This document shows, one piece after another, positions 7,730-16,969 of a stretch of 64,000 bases of DNA. The stretch spans positions 124,001 through 188,000 of the forward strand of contig CBDCOW010000001.1 of assembly GCA_965219875.1 (NCBI GenBank), in the 5' to 3' direction. The position numbers and the translations under genes were made by a program. The notes below the pieces were generated by a model, which made no database searches, was not told the DNA's origin, and saw only the letters and a list, made by a program, of their open reading frames with translations. This DNA is from DAOUKH01 sp965219875 (GTDB taxonomy: Bacteria > Chloroflexota > Dehalococcoidia > SHYB01). Position 1 is the stretch's first letter; every line of letters begins with the position of its first letter.

Positions 7730-8704
7730 ATGGTGACAACGCTGAAAGAATTAGCCGTAGGCAAGGAGCTCGCCCTCGACTTTTACCGGACGATGACGCT
7801 CATTCGGCGCTTCGAGGAGCGCTGCGCGGAGTGGTATGGACGGGCGAAGATCGGCGGCTTCCTGCACCTGTACATTGGCGAGGAGGCCATCGCGGCCGGG
7901 GCCTTCGCCCGCCTCGCACCCCAGGACTACATCGTCAGTCACTACCGAGAGCATGGGCACGCTCTCGCCCGCGGCCTCGACCCCAAGCGGATCATGGCGG
8001 AGCTCTTCGGGCGCGCCACGGGCACCAGCAAGGGCAAGGGTGGCTCGATGCACCTGTTCGACGCCTCGAAGGGGTTCCTCGGCGGCTACGCGATCGTCGG
8101 GGGGATGATGCCCGTCGCCACCGGGCTGGCCCTCGCGGGCAAGGGCGAAGACCGGCTGTGCCTCTGCATCTTCGGCGACGGTGCGGTCAACGAGGGAGAG
8201 TTCCACGAGTCGTTCAACCTCGCCGCGCTCTGGCAACTGCCCGTCATCTTCCTGCTCGAAAACAACGGGTTCGGGATGGGCACGCGCGTCGAGCGTGCTC
8301 ATGCCGGGCACTCGATGCACCGCCTCGCCGACGCCTTCGCGATCCCCAGCGAACGGGTCGACGGCATGGACGTGTTGGCGGTCTACGAGGCGATGGGGCG
8401 CGCCGTCGAGCACACCCGGGGGGGCGGCCCATTCTTCCTCGAAGCCATCACCTACCGCTTCCGGGGGCACTCCATGGCCGACCCCGTCGCCTACCGCGAC
8501 AAGGCAGAGGAAGAGGTGTGGAAGAAGAAGGATCCTATCACGAGGTACGGCGCGGAGCTGCTTGGCAGCGGGGCGGCCTCCCAAGACGAGTTGGACGCCA
8601 TCAGGGGCGACGTCGAGGAGGAAGTCAACGCGGCGATCGCCTTCGCCAACGAGAGCCCGGAACCGGGCCTGGATGAGCTCTACCGGGACATCTACGGCGG
8701 CTAG
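7730..8704 (+). CDS. pdhA: pyruvate (2-oxoacid) dehydrogenase E1 alpha
   Basis: 324 residues. The ThDP-binding motif GDGAVNEGEFHESFNLA ends in ENNGFGMGT, and the phosphorylation-loop-like YRFRGHSMADP is present. It forms the E1 heterotetramer with the product of the next gene, decarboxylating a 2-oxoacid and acylating the E2 lipoyl arm. The order lpd-E1alpha-E1beta-E2 behind lipA points to one operon. Pyruvate is the most likely substrate, but acetoin or branched-chain 2-oxoacid dehydrogenase E1s look alike, and sequence reading alone cannot exclude them. Confidence 0.9.
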   Translation: MVTTLKELAVGKELALDFYRTMTLIRRFEERCAEWYGRAKIGGFLHLYIGEEAIAAGAFARLAPQDYIVSHYREHGHALARGLDPKRIMAELFGRATGTSKGKGGSMHLFDASKGFLGGYAIVGGMMPVATGLALAGKGEDRLCLCIFGDGAVNEGEFHESFNLAALWQLPVIFLLENNGFGMGTRVERAHAGHSMHRLADAFAIPSERVDGMDVLAVYEAMGRAVEHTRGGGPFFLEAITYRFRGHSMADPVAYRDKAEEEVWKKKDPITRYGAELLGSGAASQDELDAIRGDVEEEVNAAIAFANESPEPGLDELYRDIYGG

Positions 8705-8734
8705 GGCGGCAGGCGCGGAGAAGGAAACAGGGCC

Positions 8735-9706
8735 ATGCCCGATCTAACCTACCGGGACGCCATTCGGGAGACGCTGCGTGAGGCGCTCCTCAACGACAAG
8801 CGTGTGTTCCTGATGGGCGAAGACATCGGCTTCTACGGCGGCGCCTATGGCGTGACCAAGGGCCTCATCGACGAGTTCGGCGAGGACCGCGTCAAAGACT
8901 CGCCCATCGCGGAATCGGTCCTCGTGGGGGCGGGCATCGGGGCGGCGCTGGGCGGCCTGCGCCCGATCGTCGAGCTCATGACGATCAACTTCAGTCTGCT
9001 GGCTTCCGATCAGATCGTGAACGTGGCCGCCAAGCTGCGCTATATGTCGGGCGGCCAGCTCTCCGTGCCCCTGATCATTCGGACAGTCACCGGCGGGGGG
9101 AGCCAGCTTGCCGCGACGCACTCCCAGAACCTGGAGAACTGGTACGCCAACGTCCCCGGCCTCAAGGTCGTCGCTCCGGCGACGCCCTACGACGCCCGCG
9201 GGATGCTCAGGACCGCCATCGCGGGGAACGACCCCGTCATCTTCGTCGAGCACTCGCTGCTCTACGGCGAGAAGGGCCCCGTGCCCAAAGAGGAGTACGC
9301 CGTTCCCTTCGGCGCCGCCGACGTCAAGCGCGCTGGGAGCGACGTGACCATCGCCGCCTATCTGCGCATGGTCCCCATCGCGCTCGAAGCGGCCGAGATG
9401 CTGGCGGCGGCGGGTGTCGAGGCCGAGGTCGTGGACCTGCGTTCACTCCGGCCGCTGGACACCGCGACGGTCGCCGAATCCGTGATGAAGACAACCCGTG
9501 CCGTCGTCGTCGAGGAGGGTTGGAAGAGCGGCGGCTTCGGCGCGGAGGTCGCCGCCTCGATCATGAGCGACGCGTTCGATTATCTCGACGCGCCGGTGGC
9601 GCGGGTCGCCGGCGAAGAAACGCCGATGCCGTATAACAAGACGCTCGAACGGGCCGCGATCCCCGACGCCCGGCGGGTCGTGGAAGCCGTTCACTCTATC
9701 CTGTAA
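8735..9706 (+). CDS. pdhB: pyruvate (2-oxoacid) dehydrogenase E1 beta
   Basis: 323 residues starting at ATG 8735 with an AAGGA-type site upstream. It shows the transketolase central-domain signature (FLMGEDIGFYGGAYGVTKGL, then DSPIAESVLVGAGIGAA) and the C-terminal domain (EVVDLRSLRPLDTATV, VVVEEGWKSGGFGAEV). The beta subunit completes the ThDP site with E1 alpha, whose gene ends 30 bases upstream. Confidence 0.93.
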   Translation: MPDLTYRDAIRETLREALLNDKRVFLMGEDIGFYGGAYGVTKGLIDEFGEDRVKDSPIAESVLVGAGIGAALGGLRPIVELMTINFSLLASDQIVNVAAKLRYMSGGQLSVPLIIRTVTGGGSQLAATHSQNLENWYANVPGLKVVAPATPYDARGMLRTAIAGNDPVIFVEHSLLYGEKGPVPKEEYAVPFGAADVKRAGSDVTIAAYLRMVPIALEAAEMLAAAGVEAEVVDLRSLRPLDTATVAESVMKTTRAVVVEEGWKSGGFGAEVAASIMSDAFDYLDAPVARVAGEETPMPYNKTLERAAIPDARRVVEAVHSIL

Positions 9707-9739
9707 GGCGCCTCAACGGAGGCGGTAGGAGCCGCAAGC

Positions 9740-10963
9740 ATGGCCAGCGAAGTCATCATGCCGCAGATGGGTTTCGACATGAAGGAAGGGACCCTGGTGC
9801 GGTGGATCAAGCGAGAGGGCGACGAGGTCGCGTCAGGCGAGATCATCGCCGAGATCGAGACGGACAAGGCGGTCGTCGAAATTGAAGCCTTCGACTCCGG
9901 TGTCCTCCGGCAGACGCTGATCGACGAGGGGACGACCGTTCCCGTCGGCGAGGTCATCGCCGTGATCGCCGCAGCGGACGAAGAGGTCGCGGAACGGCCG
10001 GCCCCGGCGGCCGCTCCCGCTAAGGCTCCGGCTGCGGCCGCGGTTCCCCCGCCGGCGGCCGCTCCGCCTGCGCCGGCCATGCGTGGGGACGTGAAAGCGT
10101 CGCCCCTGGCGAAGCGCGAGGCGCAAAAGCTCGGCATCGACATCGCCGCCGTCCCGGGCACCGGCCCCAACGGACGCGTGACCAAGAAGGACGTCACCGA
10201 TTTCGCCGCCGGGGGCGCGCAGGCGCTCGCCGCCCCCGTTGCCGCGCCGGCGGCGGTCTCCGCGCCCGCCGCCGGGCCCAAGCGCGGCGAGGTCGTCGCG
10301 CTTAGCAAGATGCGGGACGCCATCGCGCGGAGCATGACCTACAGCAAGCAGCACATCCCGCACGTCTACCTCACCGCGGTCATCGACATGAGCGACGCGG
10401 CGCGCCTCCGCGCGCAGCTCAACGCGGCGCTTCCCGACGACAAGATCAGCTTCAACGACATGGCGCTGAAGGCGTGCGCCATGGCTCTGGTCAAGCATCC
10501 GTTGATGAACGCGAGCTACACCGAGGCCGGCATTCACGTGAAGGAGCGGGTCAACGTCGGGATGGCGATCGCGCTGGAAACCGGCCTTATCGCGCCTGCC
10601 CTCCTGGACACCGACACGCTCACGCTTCGAGACGTCGCCGGGGCGACGAAGGCGCTGGCGGGGCGCGCCCGGGCGGGCAAGCTCTCCGCCGACGAGTACA
10701 CCGGCGCGACGTTCAACGTCACGAACCTGGGGATGTACGGCGTCGAGGAGTTCACCGCCATCATCACCCCGCCGCAGGCGGCGGCGCTGGCGGTCGGGGC
10801 GGTGACGCCGACTCCTGTGGTGCGGGACGGCGAGGTGCAAGTTGCCGACCTAATGCGGGTGACCCTTTCGCTGGACCACCGGGTCGCCGACGGGGCGCAG
10901 GGAGCCGAGTTCCTCGCCGAGGTCCGCCGCCTGCTCGAAAATCCCGTGACCCTGCTCGTCTAA
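9740..10963 (+). CDS. pdhC: dihydrolipoamide acyltransferase (E2)
   Basis: 407 residues with the standard three parts. A single lipoyl domain (1-77) carries the lipoylated K43 in IETDKAVVEIE. An Ala/Pro-rich linker (about 88-115) leads to a peripheral subunit-binding domain (about 117-154, SPLAKREAQKLGIDIAAVPG). The acyltransferase domain (about 190-407) has H380 and D384 in LDHRVADG. AGGAG lies 8 bases before the ATG. This is the last gene of the lipA-lpd-pdhABC cluster; K43 is the substrate of the LipA encoded upstream. Confidence 0.94.
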   Translation: MASEVIMPQMGFDMKEGTLVRWIKREGDEVASGEIIAEIETDKAVVEIEAFDSGVLRQTLIDEGTTVPVGEVIAVIAAADEEVAERPAPAAAPAKAPAAAAVPPPAAAPPAPAMRGDVKASPLAKREAQKLGIDIAAVPGTGPNGRVTKKDVTDFAAGGAQALAAPVAAPAAVSAPAAGPKRGEVVALSKMRDAIARSMTYSKQHIPHVYLTAVIDMSDAARLRAQLNAALPDDKISFNDMALKACAMALVKHPLMNASYTEAGIHVKERVNVGMAIALETGLIAPALLDTDTLTLRDVAGATKALAGRARAGKLSADEYTGATFNVTNLGMYGVEEFTAIITPPQAAALAVGAVTPTPVVRDGEVQVADLMRVTLSLDHRVADGAQGAEFLAEVRRLLENPVTLLV

Positions 10964-11055
10964 GCGTCGAGACTCAAGCCGTCTTCCGTTGGGTAAGAGC
11001 GCTTCACACGGTGCTGGTCGTCATAACTCGAAGATTTACGGGTATAGACACGGTA

Positions 11056-11064
11056 TGCTAGGAT
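11056..11064 (+). promoter_or_regulatory. extended -10 promoter before the 66-residue gene
   Basis: TGCTAGGAT, 52 bases before the ATG at 11116. A short hairpin (GAGTC/GACTC, about 11075-11091) sits in the presumed 5' leader. Confidence 0.45.
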
Positions 11065-11115
11065 TACGGTCAACTTGAGTCCTAGGAGACTCATGCAGCC
11101 TACGAGGGGGGCTAA

Positions 11116-11316
11116 ATGGCCTACAGCACGGTAAGCAAAAAATCAGGGAAGACCTATTACCTCCACTCCAAGGAAGTAACGCTGAAGGGCGGGCAGAAGC
11201 AGACGATCTTCTACTTCGCCGGCGCCGCGGGCTCGAACGCAATCGACGCCCTGCCCACAGGTTACATCGTAGTGGAGAACGAACGTACCGGTCTGCCGCT
11301 CCTGAAGAAGGGCTAA
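11116..11316 (+). CDS. conserved-looking 66-residue basic protein
   Basis: The ATG at 11116 follows a G-rich site (GAGGGGGG). The product is basic and compact: KSGKTYYLHSKEVTLKGG, then QTIFYFAG and an ending VVENERTGLPLLKKG. I recall similar short uncharacterised proteins in Chloroflexota and neighbouring phyla but have no function for them. The alternating hydrophobic/polar pattern suggests a small beta-rich fold. Its own promoter (11056) and terminator (11371) make it a single-gene transcription unit, which argues for a strongly expressed small protein. Confidence 0.75.
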   Translation: MAYSTVSKKSGKTYYLHSKEVTLKGGQKQTIFYFAGAAGSNAIDALPTGYIVVENERTGLPLLKKG

Positions 11317-11370
11317 CGAGGCCCCATCTCGGCGGCGCTTCGGCCGCCGTCTTGAACATCTCTCCTGGCA

Positions 11371-11401
11371 GCGCCACCCCTTTCGGGGTGGCGCCTCTTT
11401 T
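11371..11401 (+). terminator. Rho-independent terminator
   Basis: A perfect 10-bp stem GCGCCACCCC/GGGGTGGCGC around a TTTC loop, followed by CTCTTTT. It ends the unit of the 66-residue gene and lies inside an upstream extension of the next ORF, which supports starting that gene at 11448. Confidence 0.9.
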
Positions 11402-11447
11402 CAGCCCCGCTCTCGCGGGCCATCTCGCCGCAGGACGGACAAACCCT

Positions 11448-12008
11448 ATGGGCGATGTCTTTCCCCAGATCGACGACCGCATCGCGGCCTTCATCCGGCG
11501 GCAGCATCTCTTCTTCGTGGCGACCGCGCCCCTGGGTATCGACGGGCGCGTCAACCTCTCGCCGAAAGGGATCGACAGCTTCGCCATTCTCGACCCGCTC
11601 ACCGTGGCCTACGCCGACCTCGTGGGCAGCGGCATCGAGACCGTCGCCCATCTTCGGGAGAACGGGCGCATCGTCGTCATGTTCTGCGCCTTCGAGGGGC
11701 CGCCGAAGATCCTGCGCCTGCACGGGCGCGGCGATTGGGTCGAGCCCGGCGAGGAGGGCTTCGACGAGCTGCTCGGACGGCTCCCGCCCGGACTCGACGG
11801 GGCCCGCGCCATCGTGCGGGTCCACGTCGAGCGCATCGCCGACTCCTGCGGCTTCGGCGTCCCACGCTACGCCTACGAGGAAGAACGCGACCAACTTTAC
11901 CGCTGGGCGGGCAAGAAGGGGGCCGCCGGCCTTCAGGCCTACGTCGAAGGGAACAACCGAGAGAGCATCGACGGCCTCCCCGGGCTCCGCTTAGACCGGG
12001 CGCGGTGA
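11448..12008 (+). CDS. pyridoxamine 5'-phosphate oxidase-like flavin-binding protein
   Basis: 186 residues from ATG 11448; longer readings run through the terminator and are rejected. The split-barrel features are FFVATAPLGIDGRVNLSPKG near the N-terminus, then GSGIETVAHLRENGRIVVMFCAF and ILRLHGRG. These match the putative FMN-binding PNPOx-like families rather than PdxH itself. The likely role is an FMN- or F420-linked reductase or a flavin/haem-binding protein. The tail CGFGVPRYAYEEER is also found in this subfamily. It lies 10 bases upstream of the TldE-like gene, in the same orientation. Confidence 0.75.
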   Translation: MGDVFPQIDDRIAAFIRRQHLFFVATAPLGIDGRVNLSPKGIDSFAILDPLTVAYADLVGSGIETVAHLRENGRIVVMFCAFEGPPKILRLHGRGDWVEPGEEGFDELLGRLPPGLDGARAIVRVHVERIADSCGFGVPRYAYEEERDQLYRWAGKKGAAGLQAYVEGNNRESIDGLPGLRLDRAR

Positions 12009-12018
12009 CGCCACGGTC

Positions 12019-13347
12019 ATGACGACGGAGTCCGAGGCCAAGCGCCTCGCCGACGGCGCGCTCGCCGCGGCTAGAGGCCGCCCCGCCGAGGTCTCGGTCC
12101 GCTTCACCGACGCCGCACTGACCCGGTTCGCCAACAACGAGATCCACCAGAACGTCGCGGAGCGCTCCGCCGCCGTCTCGGTACGGGTGGGCGTGGGCCG
12201 GCGGTGGGGCACCGCCTCCACCAACGACCTCAGCGACGACGGCGTCCAGAAAGCGGTGGCGCAGGCCAGCGAAATCGCGCAGGCTCTCCCCGACTCCGAC
12301 CGCTACCTGCCGCTGCTTGCTCCGGCGACGCTGCAGTCCGTGGGGGGCTACGACATCGACACCGCCGAGTACGGCCCCATGCAGCGCGCCGCCGAGGTAC
12401 GGACGATCACCGGCAAGGCGGCGGACGCGGGGCTCACCGCCGCCGGAGCCTTCCGGACCGGCGCGCACGGCACCGCCGTGGCGAACTCGGAGGGACTCTT
12501 CGTCTACCACGCCGGCACGACCGCCGACCTCATGGCGGTGGTCATGGACGACGACTCGTCGGGCCACGCCGGCCAGCTTTCCACGCGTGTCGGCGACATC
12601 GACGCGGAGGCCGTTGCCGATGAGGCCGCGGCCAAGGCCCTCGCGGGCCGTGCCCCTAGGAGCTTGCCGCCGGGCGACTACGAAGTCGTACTCGAAGAAT
12701 TCGCCGTCAGCGACATGCTCGACTTCCTGGGCTACGTCGGCTTCGGGGGCCTGGCCGTCGAGGAGGGGCGCAGTTTCATGTCGGGTAGGCTCGGCGAGGC
12801 CGTGATGGGCCCCAATGTCTCGATATGGGACGACCCGTTTGATGATGCGGGCATCCCGCGCCCATTCGACTCCGAAGGCGCCCCAGCGCGGCGGACCGAT
12901 CTGGTGCGGGACGGCGCCGCCGCATCGCCCGTCCACGACCGGTTCACCGCGGCGAAGGCGGGCACCAAGACGACCGGTCACGCGCTGCCCGCCCAGTATT
13001 CGATGGGCCCCATCCCGCGGAACATGTTTCTCGCCCCCGGCGGCGCTTCCAGAGACGACCTGATCGCTTCCGTCCGGCGCGGACTGCTCATCACCCGCTT
13101 CTGGTACACCCGGGTCGTCCATCCGCTGACGGTCCACATGACGGGGATGACGCGGGACGGCGTCTTCCTCATCGAGGACGGCGAGATCGCCGGCCCCGTT
13201 CGCGACCTGCGCTTCACTGAGAGCTACCTCGATGCCCTCAACCGTGTCGACGCCATCGCCGCCGAGACCAAGCTCGTGCGGGAGTTCTTCTCGGTGAACC
13301 GGGTGCCCGCGCTCAAGATCGCGTCCTGGCGCTTCACCGGCCGCTAG
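12019..13347 (+). CDS. TldD/PmbA family protein, TldE-like
   Basis: 442 residues. The N-terminal region (VSVRFTDAALTRFANNEIHQ, SVRVGVGRRWGTAST) and C-terminal region (GVFLIEDGEIAGPVRDLRFTESYL) are typical of the TldD/TldE metalloprotease family, which trims modified peptides and CcdA. The HExxxH zinc motif of TldD is not present, so this is the TldE (PmbA)-like partner. No TldD gene is adjacent. A catalytic partner may be encoded elsewhere, or the protein may act alone. Confidence 0.8.
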   Translation: MTTESEAKRLADGALAAARGRPAEVSVRFTDAALTRFANNEIHQNVAERSAAVSVRVGVGRRWGTASTNDLSDDGVQKAVAQASEIAQALPDSDRYLPLLAPATLQSVGGYDIDTAEYGPMQRAAEVRTITGKAADAGLTAAGAFRTGAHGTAVANSEGLFVYHAGTTADLMAVVMDDDSSGHAGQLSTRVGDIDAEAVADEAAAKALAGRAPRSLPPGDYEVVLEEFAVSDMLDFLGYVGFGGLAVEEGRSFMSGRLGEAVMGPNVSIWDDPFDDAGIPRPFDSEGAPARRTDLVRDGAAASPVHDRFTAAKAGTKTTGHALPAQYSMGPIPRNMFLAPGGASRDDLIASVRRGLLITRFWYTRVVHPLTVHMTGMTRDGVFLIEDGEIAGPVRDLRFTESYLDALNRVDAIAAETKLVREFFSVNRVPALKIASWRFTGR

Positions 13348-13369
13348 CCGAGGGAGCGGGAGGGTGGCG

Positions 13370-13475
13370 CGGGGTCTTACTCCCTCTCCCGCTGGGAGAG
13401 GGTTGGGGTGCGGGCGGGGGGAGGCGGGGCCCGCGCGACGTTACCGGAGCCTGCCGCCGGTACGCACAGGTCTCC
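13370..13475 (-). repeat. MITE-like element, copy 1
   Basis: Read on the minus strand it starts GGAGACCTGTGCGTACC and runs into CCGCACCCCAACCCTCTCCC then AGCGGGAGAGGG. That is the same order as the elements at 49934, 52557 and 57300. Its other end runs into the end of the TldE-like gene and looks truncated. Confidence 0.6.
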
Positions 13476-13505
13476 CAGGGAGAAGATGACGCGTTGGCCC
13501 GCTCC

Positions 13506-13514
13506 TGTTAGGCT
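13506..13514 (+). promoter_or_regulatory. extended -10 element before SDR gene
   Basis: TGTTAGGCT, 43 bases before the start at 13557. Confidence 0.35.
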
Positions 13515-13556
13515 ACCCACTCAGCGATGGAGTCATCCATGCGGGAGGAGCTATCG

Positions 13557-14354
13557 ATGGACCTGCAAGGTCTCTCCGCGACGGTTACCGGAGCGGGGCG
13601 CGGGATCGGGCGCGGCATCGCCCTGAAGCTGGCGGAGGCGGGCGCCGACGTCGTGATCGGCGACCTCGATCCGTCCAACGCCGAGTCCGTGGCCGCCGAG
13701 GCTCGCGCCGTGGGACGACGCGCCCTCGCCGTCGAGGCCGACGTGGGGACGCGCGCAGGGGCGAACCGGCTCATCGCCGCCGCCAAGGACGAGATGGGCA
13801 AGATCGACATCCTGGTCAATAACGCCGGCGTCGTGGGCGCGCCCGGGTGGCAGAGCCGGTCCCAGCCCAGCGACGAGGACTGGGAGGCGGTGCTGCGCGT
13901 GAACCTGATGTCCAGGGTGTTCTGCTCCGAGGCCGCCGCCGAGCACATGATCGAACGCGGCTTCGGCAAGATCGTCAACATCGCCTCCATCGGCGGCATT
14001 CAGGGCAGCCCGATGCTCACGCACTACTGCGTCAGCAAGGCCGCCGACATCAACTACACCCAAGGGCTCGCGCTGAAGCTGGGGCGTCACGGCATCAACG
14101 TGAACGCAATTCTCCCCGGCCTCCTGATGACCGACATGATGAGCGGCATCTACGACATCGGCCGCGTCCGCGGGGAGACGCCCGAGGAACTCGGCGACGC
14201 CGAGATCTACAGCCGCGCCGTCTCCCGCGTGCCGATGGGCCGCGGCCAGACGCCGGAGGACATCGGTGACCTCGTGGTCTTCCTCTGCTCCGAGCGGGCG
14301 CGCAACATCCACGCCCAGTCGATCAACGTCGACGGCGGGTACCGGATCAGGTAG
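13557..14354 (+). CDS. SDR-family oxidoreductase
   Basis: 265 residues from ATG 13557. The GGAGGAG seven bases upstream picks this start over the ATG at 13527. NAD(P)-binding TGAGRGIGRG, structural NNAG and catalytic YCVSK are present, so it is a classical short-chain dehydrogenase/reductase. The C-terminal half has an insertion (MMSGIYDIGRVRGETPEELG) around the substrate-binding loop and ends NVDGGYRIR. The substrate is unknown. The next gene starts six bases downstream at a GTG, so the two are co-transcribed. Confidence 0.9.
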   Translation: MDLQGLSATVTGAGRGIGRGIALKLAEAGADVVIGDLDPSNAESVAAEARAVGRRALAVEADVGTRAGANRLIAAAKDEMGKIDILVNNAGVVGAPGWQSRSQPSDEDWEAVLRVNLMSRVFCSEAAAEHMIERGFGKIVNIASIGGIQGSPMLTHYCVSKAADINYTQGLALKLGRHGINVNAILPGLLMTDMMSGIYDIGRVRGETPEELGDAEIYSRAVSRVPMGRGQTPEDIGDLVVFLCSERARNIHAQSINVDGGYRIR

Positions 14355-14359
14355 GCGGC

Positions 14360-15259
14360 GTGAAAGTCGCGGTCACCGGTTCGAGCGGCCTCATCGGCGG
14401 CGCCCTCGCGGCGTCGCTCGCCCAATCGGGCGTCGCGGTCCTGCGGCTCGTGCGCAACCGGCGCTCCACCGGCGGCGGCGCGGCCTTCTGGGACCCGGCG
14501 AACGGCGAACTCGACCCCGCCGCGCTCGCGGGCGTCGACGGCGTCGTGCACCTCTCCGGGCTCAGCGTCGCCGCCAAGCGTTGGTCCGCGGCGCGGAAAG
14601 CGGCGCTCCGCGCGGCGCGGATCGACTCGGGGAGGCTCCTAGCCGAGACCATCGCCTCCATGGACAACCCGCCCGCCGTGCTCGTCTCCGCCTCCGCCGT
14701 GGGGATCTACGGCGACCGCGGCGACACGGCGCTCGACGAGGAGAGCGGCGTGGGCGAAGGCTTCCTCGCCAAGCTCACCGCCGATTGGGAGGCGTCACTC
14801 GATCCCGCCAGGACGAAGGGCGTCCGCGTCGCGTGCGCCCGCTTCGGGGTGGTGCTTTCCCGGAGGAGCGACCCCCTCTCGCGGCTTGTGCCGCTCTTCC
14901 GTCTCGGCCTAGGAGGCGCGATCGGCAGCGGACGCCAGTGGCTGAGCTGGATTCACCTCGACGACGCGGTGAAGTCGCTCCGATTCGCGCTCGACAACGA
15001 CGCCGTCGACGGGGCCTTCAACGCCGTCGCCCCCAACCCTGTCACCAATACCGAATTCGCCAAGGCTTTGGGCAACGCGCTGCGGCGTCCCGCGGTCCTT
15101 CCCGCGCCGGCCTTCGCCGTCCGGCTCGCCTTCGGCCAAATGGCCGTCGAGACTATCTTGGCCAGCACGCGGGCGCTCCCCAAGCGGCTCGAGGCGCTCG
15201 GGTTCACGTTCGACTACCCCGCCATCTCGCAGGCCCTCCAAGCCGAGGCCGCTTCATGA
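14360..15259 (+). CDS. TIGR01777-type NAD-dependent epimerase-like protein
   Basis: 299 residues, GTG start. An extended-SDR fold begins MKVAVTGSSGLIGGALA. VLVSASAVGIYGDRGD, followed by DEESGVGEGFLAKLTADWE and the C-terminal DUF1731-like ALPKRLEALGFTFDYP, are hallmarks of the TIGR01777 (YfcH/SDR39U1) family. The physiological reaction of this family is not established. Its stop overlaps the next ATG (ATGA at 15256), so translation of the two is coupled. Confidence 0.88.
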   Translation: MKVAVTGSSGLIGGALAASLAQSGVAVLRLVRNRRSTGGGAAFWDPANGELDPAALAGVDGVVHLSGLSVAAKRWSAARKAALRAARIDSGRLLAETIASMDNPPAVLVSASAVGIYGDRGDTALDEESGVGEGFLAKLTADWEASLDPARTKGVRVACARFGVVLSRRSDPLSRLVPLFRLGLGGAIGSGRQWLSWIHLDDAVKSLRFALDNDAVDGAFNAVAPNPVTNTEFAKALGNALRRPAVLPAPAFAVRLAFGQMAVETILASTRALPKRLEALGFTFDYPAISQALQAEAAS

Positions 15260-15678
15260 CCGCGCTCCGCTCCCGTGAAGAGGTCAAGGCCGGCGACGAG
15301 CTTCCGCCGCTCGCCGTCACCCCCACCAACGTCTCCATCTTCCTCTTCGGCGTGGCTTTCTGGACCCCGCACCGGGTGCACTACGACAAGGAATGGGCGC
15401 GCTCGGAAGGCTACGACGACGTCCTGGTCACCGGGCCGCTCATGACCGGCTATCTCGTCCGTATGCTCACCGCCTGGTCGGGCAACGCGGCGGCGGTGAA
15501 GCGTCTCTCCCTCCGCAACCACGCCCCCGCCTTCGCGGGCGAGGAGCTCGTCGTCCGCGGGACCGTCGCCTCTGTCGTGTCCAAGAACCCCGGTGGCGAG
15601 GCGGTCATAGCGGTGTCCATCGTGAAGAACGGCGCGACCGAAGTCGTCTCGGGCGAGGCGGTGGTCCGGCTCGCCTAG
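15256..15678 (+). CDS. MaoC-like (hot-dog) dehydratase-type protein
   Basis: 140 residues, starting at the ATG that overlaps the preceding stop. The pattern TPTNVSIFLFGVAFWTPHRVHYD and GYDDVLVTGPLMTGYL resembles C-terminal hot-dog domains of the MaoC/FAS1-dehydratase type, with HYDKEWA in place of the D-x(4)-H hydratase motif. This type is common in SAR202-like genomes next to CoA-dependent catabolic genes. It may hydrate an enoyl-CoA or act as one half of a heterodimeric hydratase; which one is not decidable here. Confidence 0.72.
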   Translation: MTALRSREEVKAGDELPPLAVTPTNVSIFLFGVAFWTPHRVHYDKEWARSEGYDDVLVTGPLMTGYLVRMLTAWSGNAAAVKRLSLRNHAPAFAGEELVVRGTVASVVSKNPGGEAVIAVSIVKNGATEVVSGEAVVRLA

Positions 15679-15758
15679 GGGCGGCGATGTTGCGCCGCTG
15701 TTCAGGTGGTTCCATAATGCGGTTGTCCCGCTTTCAGGCGGGCTGAGGCGGTCACTCG

Positions 15759-16946
<1,188 letters not shown>

Positions 16947-16969
16947 GGCGCGGCAGGAGCGCGAGCCTC

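Noticed and set aside
10964..11115. Possible tRNA or small RNA in the gap after pdhC
   Set aside because: No cloverleaf or T-loop sequence found; a promoter and a short leader hairpin explain it.
11677..13137. 486-residue ORF on the minus strand
   Set aside because: Antisense to the PNPOx-like and TldE-like genes; low-complexity Arg-rich end and no recognisable domain.
12019..13347. TldD peptidase
   Set aside because: The HExxxH motif needed for TldD was not found; annotated as TldE-like.
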